Source: Amborella trichopoda
Taxonomy: Eukaryota; Streptophyta; Magnoliopsida; Amborellales; Amborellaceae
DNA: 64,000 nucleotides
NCBI RefSeq assembly: GCF_000471905.2
Contig: NW_006499799.1
Span: 619,363-683,362 of the forward strand
Direction: 5' to 3'
A program made the translations under genes and the position numbers. The first letter of the stretch is position 1; each line of letters opens with the position of its first letter. The notes under the pieces were generated by a model. It saw nothing but the letters and a program-made list of their open reading frames with translations, was not told where the DNA came from and did not search any database. Shown one piece after another: positions 10,736 through 20,399 of this stretch.

Positions 10736-11611
10736 TAACACTCTCTTGCCAGAAGGGCATAAAGAGAGGGTCGTGTCTTGTAAGGAAATTGCCTATCAAA
10801 AACCCCAAATCACGCTAAAGATGTGTGTATGAGTGAGGGCATTACGAAATGGAGCACCCACTTGTCATTGTCTTCCCTCTTGAATGAGGGTAGAGGTTTC
10901 AAGAAGTAGGATTGGCTTAGCCTGAGCAATGAAACTTCTATTTCGAGAGTAGGCCTTACTAGTTTTGTAACTATGATCTATTGTCCTTACTGTTCTGCTT
11001 TAAGTAAGGTGATATTGACTTAGGCATTATATATTAAACTGCTTTTATCATATTACTGTTAGAGTATTGGGAAGTATGTTGGGGGACTTTACTTGATATC
11101 TTGTGAATATGTGTATACTGCATATTATTATCATTGTTATACTAGTTGGAGTGCAATGGTGTAGATCTGCTTACTTAATTGTTAGCTCATTTCGTCTTAT
11201 TACATAACTGTAGAGTGAAGGGTGTTGGCATCTGTGCTAAAGGTGGGTGGCTGTTTGAGGATTTGAACCTCAAAGTTGAGAAGTTTGAGAAGCCGTTCTC
11301 CAAAGACTTTCACATTATGTTTTGGTGGTCTCAACAGTATGATGTATATTTTATTTTGTGTATTTTGGGCCAGTAGTGCCTTGAAGGAATTCTAAGAACT
11401 TTTGGATATTGAATGAATGAGATGGCTACACTTTTGAATTGATATTTTCCTGTGGAATGAATTTATTCTAGTTTTCTTTCATGGTTTGCTCTTGATTCCG
11501 TGTTTTTATGCGTTGAGCCACTCCCACCTGAGTGACGTTCGCGACCTCCGGTAGCGATCCGACACTCTGTCGCCCTCTAGCAGGGGTCAGGGGACAGGGT
11601 GCTGACAGTTA

Positions 11612-11623
11612 TGGTAACAAAGC
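11612..11623 (+). promoter_or_regulatory. Primer-binding site of A (tRNA-iMet type)
   Basis: TGGTAACAAAGC lies four bases after the LTR end and matches the plant initiator-methionine primer site TGGTATCAGAGC at 10 of 12 positions. The same four-base spacer occurs in element E. Confidence 0.8.
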
Positions 11624-11700
11624 AGCCAGGATAGGATTCTTAGCCAAGGGAGCCTTAGAAGTGTCTGTAAAATAGTTCTTTGATAGGCTAGTAACTGGAT

Positions 11701-11714
11701 GTTTATGTTTTAGG
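11701..11714 (+). promoter_or_regulatory. Candidate splice acceptor before gag of A
   Basis: A pyrimidine-rich GTTTATGTTTTAG ends with AG at 11712-11713, seven bases before the gag start codon at 11721. Joined to the LTR donor at 9383 it would remove most of U5, the primer site and the leader. In element E the matching position reads TTTTGG, so the acceptor is lost there. Confidence 0.4.
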
Positions 11715-11720
11715 TTGGAG

Positions 11721-12475
11721 ATGCCGAGGACTCGTGCCAACAATGCGAGTTCAAGTATTGGGAACACTGAGACCATCGGTGAATTTATCATAACTTTGGG
11801 GGCCATGACACAAATGATGAGAGAAGCTATGCCGACCTCATCTACGCTCGCCTCTGATATAAGTGAAGTAATTTAATAGAAAGATTCCGGAGGTTAGCAC
11901 CTCCAAACTTTGTAGGGCATGGGCGAGTAGAGAAGGCTGAGAGATGGCGAAGGCAAATAGAAAAGATCTTTGAAGTTCTAAATTGCACAGATAAGCAGAA
12001 AGTTAGACTGGGTACTTTTATGCTCGAAGGAGAAGCTGAGCAATGGTGGATCTCAATAAAACAGTCGTGGGAAGGGTCAAGAGTTGTGACTACTTGAGAG
12101 AAATTTTCAGAAGCCTTTTATGAGAAATATTTACCCGACTCTGTAATGGAAAGGAAAGAGGTAGAATTCATAGAGCTGCAACAGAGAAATATGTTGATTA
12201 AGCAATATGCAGCGAAGTTTACTGAACTCTCTAGGTATGTGCCACATATCATTAATTTTGAGGCGTATAAAACTAGTAAATTTGAGAGGGGCCTTCGGCC
12301 CAATATAAGGGGAAGGATTATCGCGGCAAATCTCAAGACATTCTCCCCGCTAGTGGACCTGGCCCTAAAAATAGAGAGAGATTGTGATGAATTTCGGGCA
12401 AGAAGAGATGGAAGGTTAAGTGTCGCCCAGTCTGGGAGTTTTAAAAAGAAGGCACGACCACCTCCAAGGAGATAG
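11721..12475 (+). pseudogene. gag of element A
   Basis: The start ATG 11721 begins MPRTRANN, as in related elements. A frameshift or stop near 11872 is followed by the conserved capsid region in another frame: [10 protein letters not shown] from 11882, [11 protein letters not shown], then FYEKYLPDSV, KEVEFIELQQ and FERGLRPNIRGR. This is the retrotransposon gag domain that assembles the virus-like particle. A TGA at 12095-12097 replaces an expected tryptophan codon. The 3' part (12146-12475) is open and ends in a basic KKKARPPPRR tail. Confidence 0.85.
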
Positions 12476-12546
12476 TTAAATGGGTGAAGCAATCAAGGTG
12501 GTGTAAGGATCCCGAGGGTTGTTCCAAATGATATAAGGGGCAACCG

Positions 12547-13204
12547 ATGCCCAGTTTGCCCTCACTGTGGTTTGGGAATCATACGATGGCAGAGTGCTTC
12601 GGAAAGACCAAGACCTGCTTTCTGTGCAGCAAATTGGGCCATCTAGTGAATGACTATCCCGTCAGGGGATCAGAGCACCGAACAAGGGTTCAAGGGTGGG
12701 TGTTCGCCCTAACTGAGCAAAACGCTAAGGTGTCAACCTCTGTGATTCGAGGTACGCTTTCTTTATGTGGAATTGAAGAAAAAGTTTTAATTGATCCTAA
12801 ATCTTCCCATTCATTTGTTTTACCACACTTTGCATGTCACTTGAATGTTAAGTATGTACAACTCGTTTTGACTCTGGTAGTATGTACGCCTATGGGAGAA
12901 TCAATAGAAACTGATATAATGTATAAACAGTGTGGGGGTTGTGATTGAAGGGCATTTGTTGTCTATAGATTTGATACTCTTAGATGTTCACGACTTTGAT
13001 ATTATTTTGGGTATATATTGGTTGTCCACCCACTATGCTACAGTGAACTGTTTTGATAAGACTGTAACGTTTGAACTCATGGGACAACCTGAATTACACT
13101 TTAAGGGCATTAAGGATATTTCTTCTTTACACATCATCTCAGCCCTTCTGGCATCTCACTTGTTGGCTAAAAGATGTGTAGGATATTTGGCTTATGTAGT
13201 ATAA
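12547..13204 (+). pseudogene. Zinc knuckle and aspartic protease of A
   Basis: A knuckle CFLCSKLGHLVNDY has the C-X2-C-X4-H spacing but Y instead of the last C. The protease follows: VLIDPKSSHSFV corresponds to the family pattern VLIDPGATHSFV, with G changed to K next to the catalytic D. A frameshift near 12940 moves the remainder to another frame (DVHDFDIILGIYWLS, YATVNC, then SALLASHLLAKRCVGYLAYVV). It would cleave the Gag-Pol polyprotein in an intact element; here it must be inactive. Confidence 0.8.
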
Positions 13205-13255
13205 AACCGAGATGTTCAATCTAAATTAGAAGAAATACCGGTTGTGAGAGAATAT

Positions 13256-13270
13256 CCAGAGGTCAACTGC
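13256..13270 (+). other. Internal deletion junction in RT of A
   Basis: The pre-RT motif REYPEV runs directly into bases that, in the right frame, encode [20 protein letters not shown]. In relatives these two motifs are separated by roughly 120-130 residues covering the RT fingers. About 0.4 kb is therefore missing here. Confidence 0.7.
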
Positions 13271-14253
13271 AAGGAGCCCAAGTATTTTCTAAGATTGACC
13301 TCCGGTCTGGGTACCACCAGTTGTGTGTCAAGGAAGAGGATATCTCCAAGACTGCGTTCAGGACTCGTTATGGCCACTACAAGTTCTTAGTCATGCCTTT
13401 TGGATTAACGAACGCTCCAGCTGTGTTTATGGATCTGATGAACAGAGTCTTTAGATCCTATCGAGATAACTTTGTAGTGGTCTTTATAGATGATAGTTTA
13501 GTGTGTTCCAAGAATCAAGAAGAACACGAATGACATTTAAGAGTGGTCCTCCAGACTCTAAGGAAGGAGAAATTGTATGCTAAGTTCAATAAGAGCGAAT
13601 TTTGGCTCCCAAGTGTGGCTTTCCTTGGGCATATTATTTTCAAAGAAGGGCTTGTTGTTGATCCTTGTAAGATTGAGGTTGTACTTAAATGGGAAAGATC
13701 AATGAATGTATCTGAAGTCCATAGTTTCTTAAGACTGATAGGGCATTACAGATGTTTTGTAGAGCGGTTCTCGAAGATAGAACTTCCCCTAAACCACCTA
13801 ACCCAAAAGGAAGTCAAGTTTGTGTGGTCTGATAACTATGAGAGAAGTTTTCAGGAATTGAAAAAGAGATTAACTACAGCCTCGGTACTGAACTTGCCTG
13901 AAGGGAATGAAGATTTTGTGGTTTTTACTGATGCCTCACACAAAGGGCTTGGGTGTGTACTTATGCAAAGGGGAATGGTTGTAGCTTATGCCTTCAGGCA
14001 GTTAAATTCGTAGGAGCAGAACTATCCCACTCATTATTTGGAATTGACAGATGTGGTTTTTGCCCTAAAAATTTGGAGATATTATCAGTATGAAACTCAA
14101 TTTAAAGTATTCACCGACTATAAGAGCCTCAAGTACTTGTTTTTTTCGAAAGAATTGAATATGAGACAAAGAAGATGGATGGAGTTGCTCAATGATTATG
14201 ATTGTACAATCAACTACCACCGGGTAAGACCAATGATGTGGCATATGCTTTAA
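13263..14253 (+). pseudogene. Reverse transcriptase and RNase H of A
   Basis: RT motifs in order: [53 protein letters not shown] (the YIDD box with F for Y), then FLGHIIFKEGL. RNase H follows: FTDASHKGLGCVL, then [12 protein letters not shown] and [14 protein letters not shown], supplying the usual D-E-D residues. In-frame stops are TGA 13531-13533 (a likely CpG decay of an arginine codon) and TAG 14011-14013. A one-base shift near 14222 precedes YALSRKP. The N-terminal third of RT is deleted. Confidence 0.85.
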
Positions 14254-14549
14254 GTAGGAAGCCTGTAGTGTCAATAGCTCACATGATGGTCCGAGAGTGG
14301 AAGCTACTAGAAGGTGTAGTAGAATGGCACCCAACTTTGCCCATTGATGATGGGAAAGGAATAATTTCATGTATAAGAATTGAGCCCCATCTCTTTCAGC
14401 AAATCCGAGTAGCACAAAAGGAGGATCCTCAATTCATGACAATTTTCGAGGAAATAAAATCGGAGGGTAAGGAGGACTTTATCTTGAGCAGTGATGAAAT
14501 GTTAAGATTCAAAGGTCGGGTTTGTGTCCCTAATAATGAGAAGGTATAA

Positions 14550-15600
14550 AGGGCTATTTTAGAAGAAGCACACCACTCCCGTTATACAGTGCATCCAAGG
14601 AGCACAAAAATGTATCAGGATCTAAAAAGAGTCTTTTGGTGGAATAACATGAAGAAGGAAGTAGCACAATTTGTTTCCAGGTGCTTGACCTGTCAGCAAG
14701 TGAAGGCTGATCATCAGAAACTTGTTGGGCAGTTACAACCTTTACCTATGCCAAAATGGAAGTGAGACCACCTAACTACGGATTTCGTGACTGGCCTGCC
14801 TAGATCAAATTTAGGGCATGATAGTATTTGGGTCATTGTGGACCGACTCACTAAAGCCGCTCATTTCTTGCTGGTCCGTACTACTTATACCATGGATAAG
14901 TTGTCCCAATTATACATTAAGGAGATAGTAAGACTACAAGGGGTGCCTGTTAGTATTGTGTCGAACAGAGACTCTAGATTTACTTCAAGGTTTTGGAATA
15001 GTCTACAGTCGACCATGGGGACCAAACTCACTTTTAGCATAGCTTTCCACCCTCAAACAGATGGACAATAAAAAAGGACCATATAGACCCTGGAAGATAT
15101 GTTGAGGACCTGTGTTACAAATTTTAAGGGGAACTGGGATAATCATCTGCATCTAATAGAATTTTCTTATAACAATAGTTTCCAGGATAGTATTCAGATG
15201 GCACCTTTTGAGGCGTTGTATGGGAGGAAGTGCAATCTCCTATATGCTGGGACGAGGTTGGTGAAAGAAAACTTTTAGGGCTAGAGATTGTCCAAGTAAC
15301 CTCAAAAAAGACTGCCTTAATTTGAGAGCGGCTCAAGATAGCCCAAAGTCGGCGGAAGAGTTATGCCAACAATCGAAGAAGGGACCTTGAATTTGAAGTG
15401 GGTAATCTGGTTTTTCTAAAAGTATCACCAACTAAGGGCATAATAAGATTTGGAAAGAAGGGCAAACTGGGTCCACGATTTATTGGACTCTTTGAGATTT
15501 TAGAAAGGATTGGAGGTGTGACATATTGATTGGCCCTATCACCCGAGTTAGCCAATATCCATAATGTGTTTCATGTGTCACTATTGAGAAGGTATCAGCC
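14550..15600 (+). pseudogene. Integrase of A
   Basis: The zinc-binding N-terminus has EEAHHSRYTVHP and CLTCQQVK. The core has TTDFVTGLPRS (first D), IVSNRDSRFTS (second D) and HPQTDGQ. The motif that should follow, SERT, reads stop-K-R-T (15069-15080), so the catalytic glutamate has become lysine. Other stops lie near 14766 (W to TGA) and 15084 (Q to TAG). This enzyme would insert the cDNA into chromatin; it is dead here. Confidence 0.85.
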
Positions 15601-15604
15601 CTAT

Positions 15605-15818
15605 TCATCCCATGTTTTGGAGTAAGAACCAATCCCAATCAGGGAAGATTTAACTTATATAGAACAACCTATTGAGATATTGGATAGAAGAATTCAGATA
15701 TTGCATCACAAAGATATTCTTCTAGTCCGCGTTTTATGGCAGTATCATTCAAGGGAAGAATCAATGTGGAAGCGAGAAGATGAAATACGGGCCTTGTATC
15801 CCCATTTATTCAATTAAT
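15605..15818 (+). pseudogene. Chromodomain at the end of pol of A
   Basis: The sequence reads EQPIEILDRRIQILHHKDI, then VLWQYHSREESMWKREDEI and ends YPHLFN-stop at 15816-15818. The E-I-L-D-R start and the W..E-E pattern mark the integrase-linked chromodomain of chromoviruses, which targets insertion to histone-marked chromatin. One stop precedes it near 15622. Confidence 0.85.
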
Positions 15819-15841
15819 GATTTTGAGGAAAAAATCTCTTT

Positions 15842-15853
15842 TAAGGGGGATGA
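15842..15853 (+). promoter_or_regulatory. Polypurine tract of A
   Basis: TTTTAAGGGGGATGA runs up to the LTR start TGTGACGAC at 15854. Element D has the same tract (minus strand, 54987-55005), with one more G. Confidence 0.8.
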
Positions 15854-15934
15854 TGTGACGACTCATATTTTTCTCGGCAAGTTAGAGTGCATGGTGGGAT
15901 AAGGAGGAAGGAAGGATAGTGAAGAGATCAACGC

Positions 15935-16135
15935 CAACTGTGTTGAGTGTGCAGTGCTGGTTGTGTTGTGTGCAGTGCCGGCAGTGTTGTGTGCAGCACC
16001 GGCTATGTTGTGCACAGCACCGGTTGTGTGGTGTGCAGCGCCGGCTGTGTTGTGTGCAGCGTTGGTTGTGTTGTGTGCAGCGTCGGCTGTGTGTGCCATG
16101 TGCATAGCGCCGGCTGTGTAGCGCCGGCTGTGTTT
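15935..16135. repeat. 21-base minisatellite in 3' LTR of A
   Basis: Eight to nine copies of the same CCGGCTGTGTTGTGTGCAGC unit as in the 5' LTR, with fewer copies. Confidence 0.9.
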
Positions 16136-16290
16136 CCGACATGCATCGATTATGAGTGCCACTTGTTAAATGCATGCTGATTTGAGAGCCACTTGTTCAG
16201 ATTTTTGAGCCTCTTGGTGACACTTGGTTAGCCACCTCAAACACAAGAGTGCTTAAGCCCCTTCTCTCACCCACGCCACTCATTCTTACT

Positions 16291-16337
<47 letters not shown>

Positions 16338-17895
16338 CCTCTCTAGGACACAAGGTTTCAAGAAGTGACTATTGGAGGGCAACCATTGTTGGGCGAGTGA
16401 GAGCTGTGAGAAGAGGATTAGAAGAGGCATCATTGTTGTTTAAGTAAGTGGATCCATCACCATTTCATTATAGTCATAAGGATGCATGCGTTTTATGCTT
16501 GTGAGATGAGTAATGAATATGTGAGTGATGTAGAAATTCCTTATGCCTTGATCACTGAAATTTGGGTTTTTGTTCTATGATGGAAGTGGATGCTGAGAAT
16601 GAATATATGATTCTTAGATTACATGAGAAATGCATGTTATGTTTGTACATTATGAGAGGATGGTTGTTATCATGCCCTTTACCATTGAATGAAGGTTATG
16701 GAATGTGTTCTTGAAGCATGTCATATTGCTATTGTGAAATTCTAGATATATGTGTGTTCTTGGAATATAATTTTGAACAGCCAAACGAGATCTGATTGAC
16801 ATCAAATCATGGCCATTGGAAAGATATGTTAGTCTAGTCAAATTTTCGTATTTTTCCACTACAGAAATTCTTTTTGAAAATGAAGTTATGTTTCAAATTA
16901 AGAGGGTATATTATTGTTTACTGTTTTCCTGGATTTTTCACTAATACTAATTTGGTCTGATTTTAACTAACCAAACGAACTTCATTTTTGGTCAAACTAT
17001 AGCCATTTGAAATATCTTTGAATGGGCTAAAATTTGCATGAGAAACTATTTTGAAATTCTTCTTAGATTGAAAGTTATACTTCATTTTATGAAGGTATGT
17101 CACTGTAGGCAGTGTTGAAAAAATTCAGAACTATCACTTTGGCACAAATATTTGGACCACCAAATAGGATCCAAATGCTTTCAAATGAGTTTTGTTATAA
17201 ATATATACGTCTTGGATTAAATTTTGATTTTAAAACCGTCACAATTTACTTCATGGTTTGGCTATTATAGGGCTATGAAGCTGTGTATGCCATTGTCCCT
17301 TGTGCATCGCAGGGTGCAGCTAGTAAACCCTCACCTCTTTAAACCGTTAGGAGGACAAACGGGTTCCAATTGTCTTCAAACCACCCCCATATGAAAGATA
17401 GGTGTGTTTAGTTTAAAATTGGATCTGGAACCATCTTCAAACTCTAAACGGTCCGAAAGTTACAACCCTAATGGTAAGCCCACATCATTGCCCTTGATTG
17501 CAAGAAATTGAGCGGTAAGGCTTAACTGGAATAATGTTACTATTATTATGATACTATCATTGTGATATTGTTTAAATGTGATATGCCACTATCAGAATGT
17601 GATATTGCTACTCTCATGTTGAGGTACTAATATCATCATAACGTGATAATAATATTGGTTAGGTGATATGGGAATGGGCACCTATTGTATAAATGATGGT
17701 GACGTGCCACTTATGTGATATGTGAATGGGTACCTACTCTGTGAATGATGGTACCATGCTACTTGTATGACATGTGATTGGGCACCTACTGTGGGATGGT
17801 GCTGACAACTAAGATCTTTTTCTAACTCCCCATGATAGGACGGGAGTCGGTATGTGAATATTTAGGAGGGTCGCACCCCCCCCGATCTATATGGG

Positions 17896-17925
17896 CACTA
17901 CGCATTGGGTTACCCAATGGTAGTG
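17896..17925. promoter_or_regulatory. Conserved LTR hairpin, 3' LTR of A
   Basis: CACTAC (17896-17901) pairs with GTAGTG (17920-17925) and CATTGGG (17903-17909) pairs with CCCAATG (17913-17919). This gives 13 pairs, one bulged G and a three-base loop. It is the best-formed copy of a hairpin found in every chromovirus LTR in the window. Confidence 0.8.
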
Positions 17926-18794
17926 TAATGCTTTCTAGCCTGAAGGGCATAAGGAGAGGGTCGTGTCTTGCAAGGTCACTGCTTATCGAAAACCACAAAA
18001 CGCCTTGGAGATGTGTAGATGAGTGAGGGCATTATGAAGGAGGGCACACACTTGTCACTGTCATCCCTCCTGAATGAGGGTAGAGGTTCCAAGCCACAGG
18101 ATTGGCTTAGCCTGAGCAATAGAACTTCTACTTCGAGAGTAGGCCTTATTAGTTTTGTAATTGTGATCTGTTGTCCTTATTATTCTACTTTTAGTAAGGT
18201 GATTGTGACTTATGCATTGTCTATTAAACTGCTTTTATCATATTATTGTTAGAGTATTGAGAAGTATGTTGGGGGACTTGACTTGATACCTAATGAATAT
18301 GTGTACACTGCATATTGTTATCACTGTTATACTCATTAGAATGCAATGGTATAGATCTACTTACTGGGCAGTTAGCTCATTCTGTCTTATTACACAATTA
18401 TAGAGTGAAGGGTGTTGGCATCTATGTTAAATGTGGGTGGCTATTTGGGGATTTGAAGCTCGAAGTTGAGAAGTTTGAGAAGCCATTCTCCGAAGAATTT
18501 CAAAGTATGTTTTGGTGGTCTCAGCAATATGTGTATATTTTATTTTGTGTATTTTGGGCCAGTAGTGCCTTAAAGAAATTGTAAGAACTTTTGGATATTG
18601 AATGAATGAGATGGCTATACTTTTGAATTGATATTTGCCTGTTGAATGGATTTATTCTAGTTTTCTTTCATTGTTTGTTTGATTTCATGTTTTTATGCGT
18701 TGAGCCACTCCAACCTGAGTGATGTTCGTGACCTTCGGTTGTGATCCTGCACTTTGTCACCCTTCGGCAGGTGTCAGGGGGCAGGGTCGTGACA

Positions 18795-19350
18795 AGGAGC
18801 CATGATGTCTTCAAGACATGGAAGCCGTATGCAGTCAACCTCACAAAGAATCATGGTGTTTTTTGGTACTAGAGGTATCATTCTATTAGGGTGGTCTACG
18901 AAGGGAATGCTGTCCATCTCATCGTCTATCAGGGAATGATTTTCCTTGAATGAGAGTGACGAGCTCTCATTAAAGGTAGGAGTCATTGGATGCATGAGGA
19001 CGAGGGATGTCAGCCCATAAAAATTGAGCTCTAAATCTCCAAACGGGAATGTGAAACCCTTATTGGATGAGGCCGTACTGTCTTTGTCAAGAGCGCACAT
19101 ACAACACGCATGACATGGGGGAAGCATACAGCTGGCTTTGTGGGGAATCATGGTGCGTTCAAGGCATGGAAGAGTCCTTTCAATGGGGCTGTTAGCAAGG
19201 GGAAAGGGCGTTCATCATGGAGGGGAAGCCTTCAATCACTTTCTTTTCTGTGGCCCTGAGCTGAGCCTTCAATGCCTTGGTCTCTTGGCCCGATTTTCAG
19301 GCTTGACCATGATTTCCTTTCTTCATGGCCAGGTAGAACTGTTCTTCTAA
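18795..19350 (-). pseudogene. Unrecognised remnant next to element A
   Basis: A minus-strand frame of about 120 codons (19151 down to 18800) contains NFYGLTSLVLMHPMTPTFN and FVDHPNRMIPLVPKN. It has the look of a retroelement linker but I cannot place it in a known domain. By position it belongs to copy G, upstream of the gag that resumes at 8645 on the other side of element A. The rest of the stretch shows nothing I recognise. Confidence 0.35.
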
Positions 19351-20385
19351 CCCATTCTCATAATTTCCCTTGGAACTGGGTGGAGTGCTAGATCTGTGTG
19401 TACGTGCACAGTGCAAAGGTATGCTAAGGGAGGGTAGCGGGATCGGTGCGTGTGTGCCCCTTGTAGAAGAACTTCGGGTGACTTGGAGGTCAACCCGAGC
19501 TCGAGTACCATGTCCAGCCTTAAGAGGCCTGATGCCGTGAGCTTATGTGTGTGATGGAATGGTCGTGTGACCATCCCACACCGATTGAGCGGACATGTGC
19601 TGGGAGGTGGGACTAGGAGGTTCTCCCTTGTGTGCTCTGGCAGACTTAGTAGCAAGGCTGCCCCGCGCGATGCAGTGCATATGCAAGGGGTGTGTAGGGC
19701 CAAGTCCAAGAAGAGCCGAACCCTAACAGTGTTTCGAGGTAACCTGAGGGTTATCCTGAATGGTGCGATGTGCATGCAAAGGATGTGCATAGCTAGGTTC
19801 AAGAAGACCCGAACTTGACAGTGTCCCTAAGTAACTTGAGGGTTTCCCCGAGTGGTGTGATGTGCATGCAAAAGAGGTGTAGGGCTCGGTTCATGAAAAC
19901 CCAAACACTAATAGTGTCTCGAGATAACCTGAGGGTTGCCTCGAGAGAAAGCTAGAATGGATGGTCCAGTAGCTTTGGTGGGTTGTGTGAGGTGTTGGCT
20001 TTAGAGCCGCCTCCTCCTGGTGTCGAGCATCCTGTTACAGGGGGTAGTGATGATAGAGAATGAGGGGCTCACGACAACCTGCAGGAGCAACAACAAATGA
20101 ATTGCCAGTCGCAGGAGAGGGAGGGGCGGCCTCCAAGCTGCCCTGAGTAATGGGACCTACAAGTGAGTTTCCGGTAGGAAGGTGCATGCTGTGTGTTGTG
20201 GCATGTGTGTCAACAATGCAGGATGCATTAGCAGAGGATCCACCATTGTAAGCAGGTAGGGAGCAAGGGACTTTTAGGTCCATCCTCACCTCTTTCCAGA
20301 TGATGACCTGAGAGCATGACACAAAGTCGATGCTCAGGAGAAACGTCAGGGACAAGGTTCAAAGAACCTATTCTTGATGAAGACT
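19350..20385 (-). mobile_element. Leader region between LTR and gag of G
   Basis: It is homologous to 38040-38700 and more distantly to 49180-50230, which in B and C lie between the primer site and gag. Shared phrases include the block near 20000-20060 (TCCTCCTGGTGTCGAGCAT) and 20270-20350. The primer site itself is missing; at about 20390 it joins GA-rich LTR sequence. Confidence 0.6.
19640..19945. repeat. Tandem repeat of about 101 bases in leader of G
   Basis: Three units carry GTGCATATGCAAGGGGTG or GTGCATGCAAA, then AGAAGACCCGAACC, AACAGTGTTTC and GGTAACCTGAGGGTT. Nearly two related units are in the B leader (38040-38200). Confidence 0.75.
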
Positions 20386-20399
20386 CGCGAAAAAGGGAA

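Larger units (their letters stand above)
8655..11607 (+). repeat. 5' LTR of element A (5' end truncated)
   Basis: It is homologous throughout to 15935-18794 and ends GTGCTGACA, a one-step variant of the GTCGTGACA end of the partner LTR. The start TGTGACGAC seen at 15854 is absent; the LTR begins inside the 21-base array. Divergence between the two LTRs is visible by eye in every line, indicating an old insertion. Confidence 0.85.
8655..18794 (+). mobile_element. Element A: Tekay-like chromovirus, nearly complete but inactive
   Basis: Order on the + strand: LTR (8655-11607), primer site (11612), gag, zinc knuckle, protease, RT, RNase H, integrase, chromodomain, polypurine tract (15842-15853), LTR (15854-18794). 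This order and the chromodomain place it in the chromoviruses; the gag style and C-terminal motif resemble the Tekay/Del group. It lies inside the minus-strand Tat-like copy G. ORFs carry many stops, frameshifts and one RT deletion. The base after the 3' LTR begins AGGAG; the 5' LTR has lost its first ~75 bases, so no target duplication can be checked. Confidence 0.85.
15854..18794 (+). repeat. 3' LTR of element A
   Basis: It is 2941 bases long, begins TGTGACGAC and ends GTCGTGACA (18786-18794), a perfect nine-base terminal inverted repeat. It contains the 21-base array (15935-16135), a CT run (16294-16332), the donor-like GTAAGT (16444), an AT-rich middle and the conserved hairpin (17896-17925). 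Confidence 0.9.
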
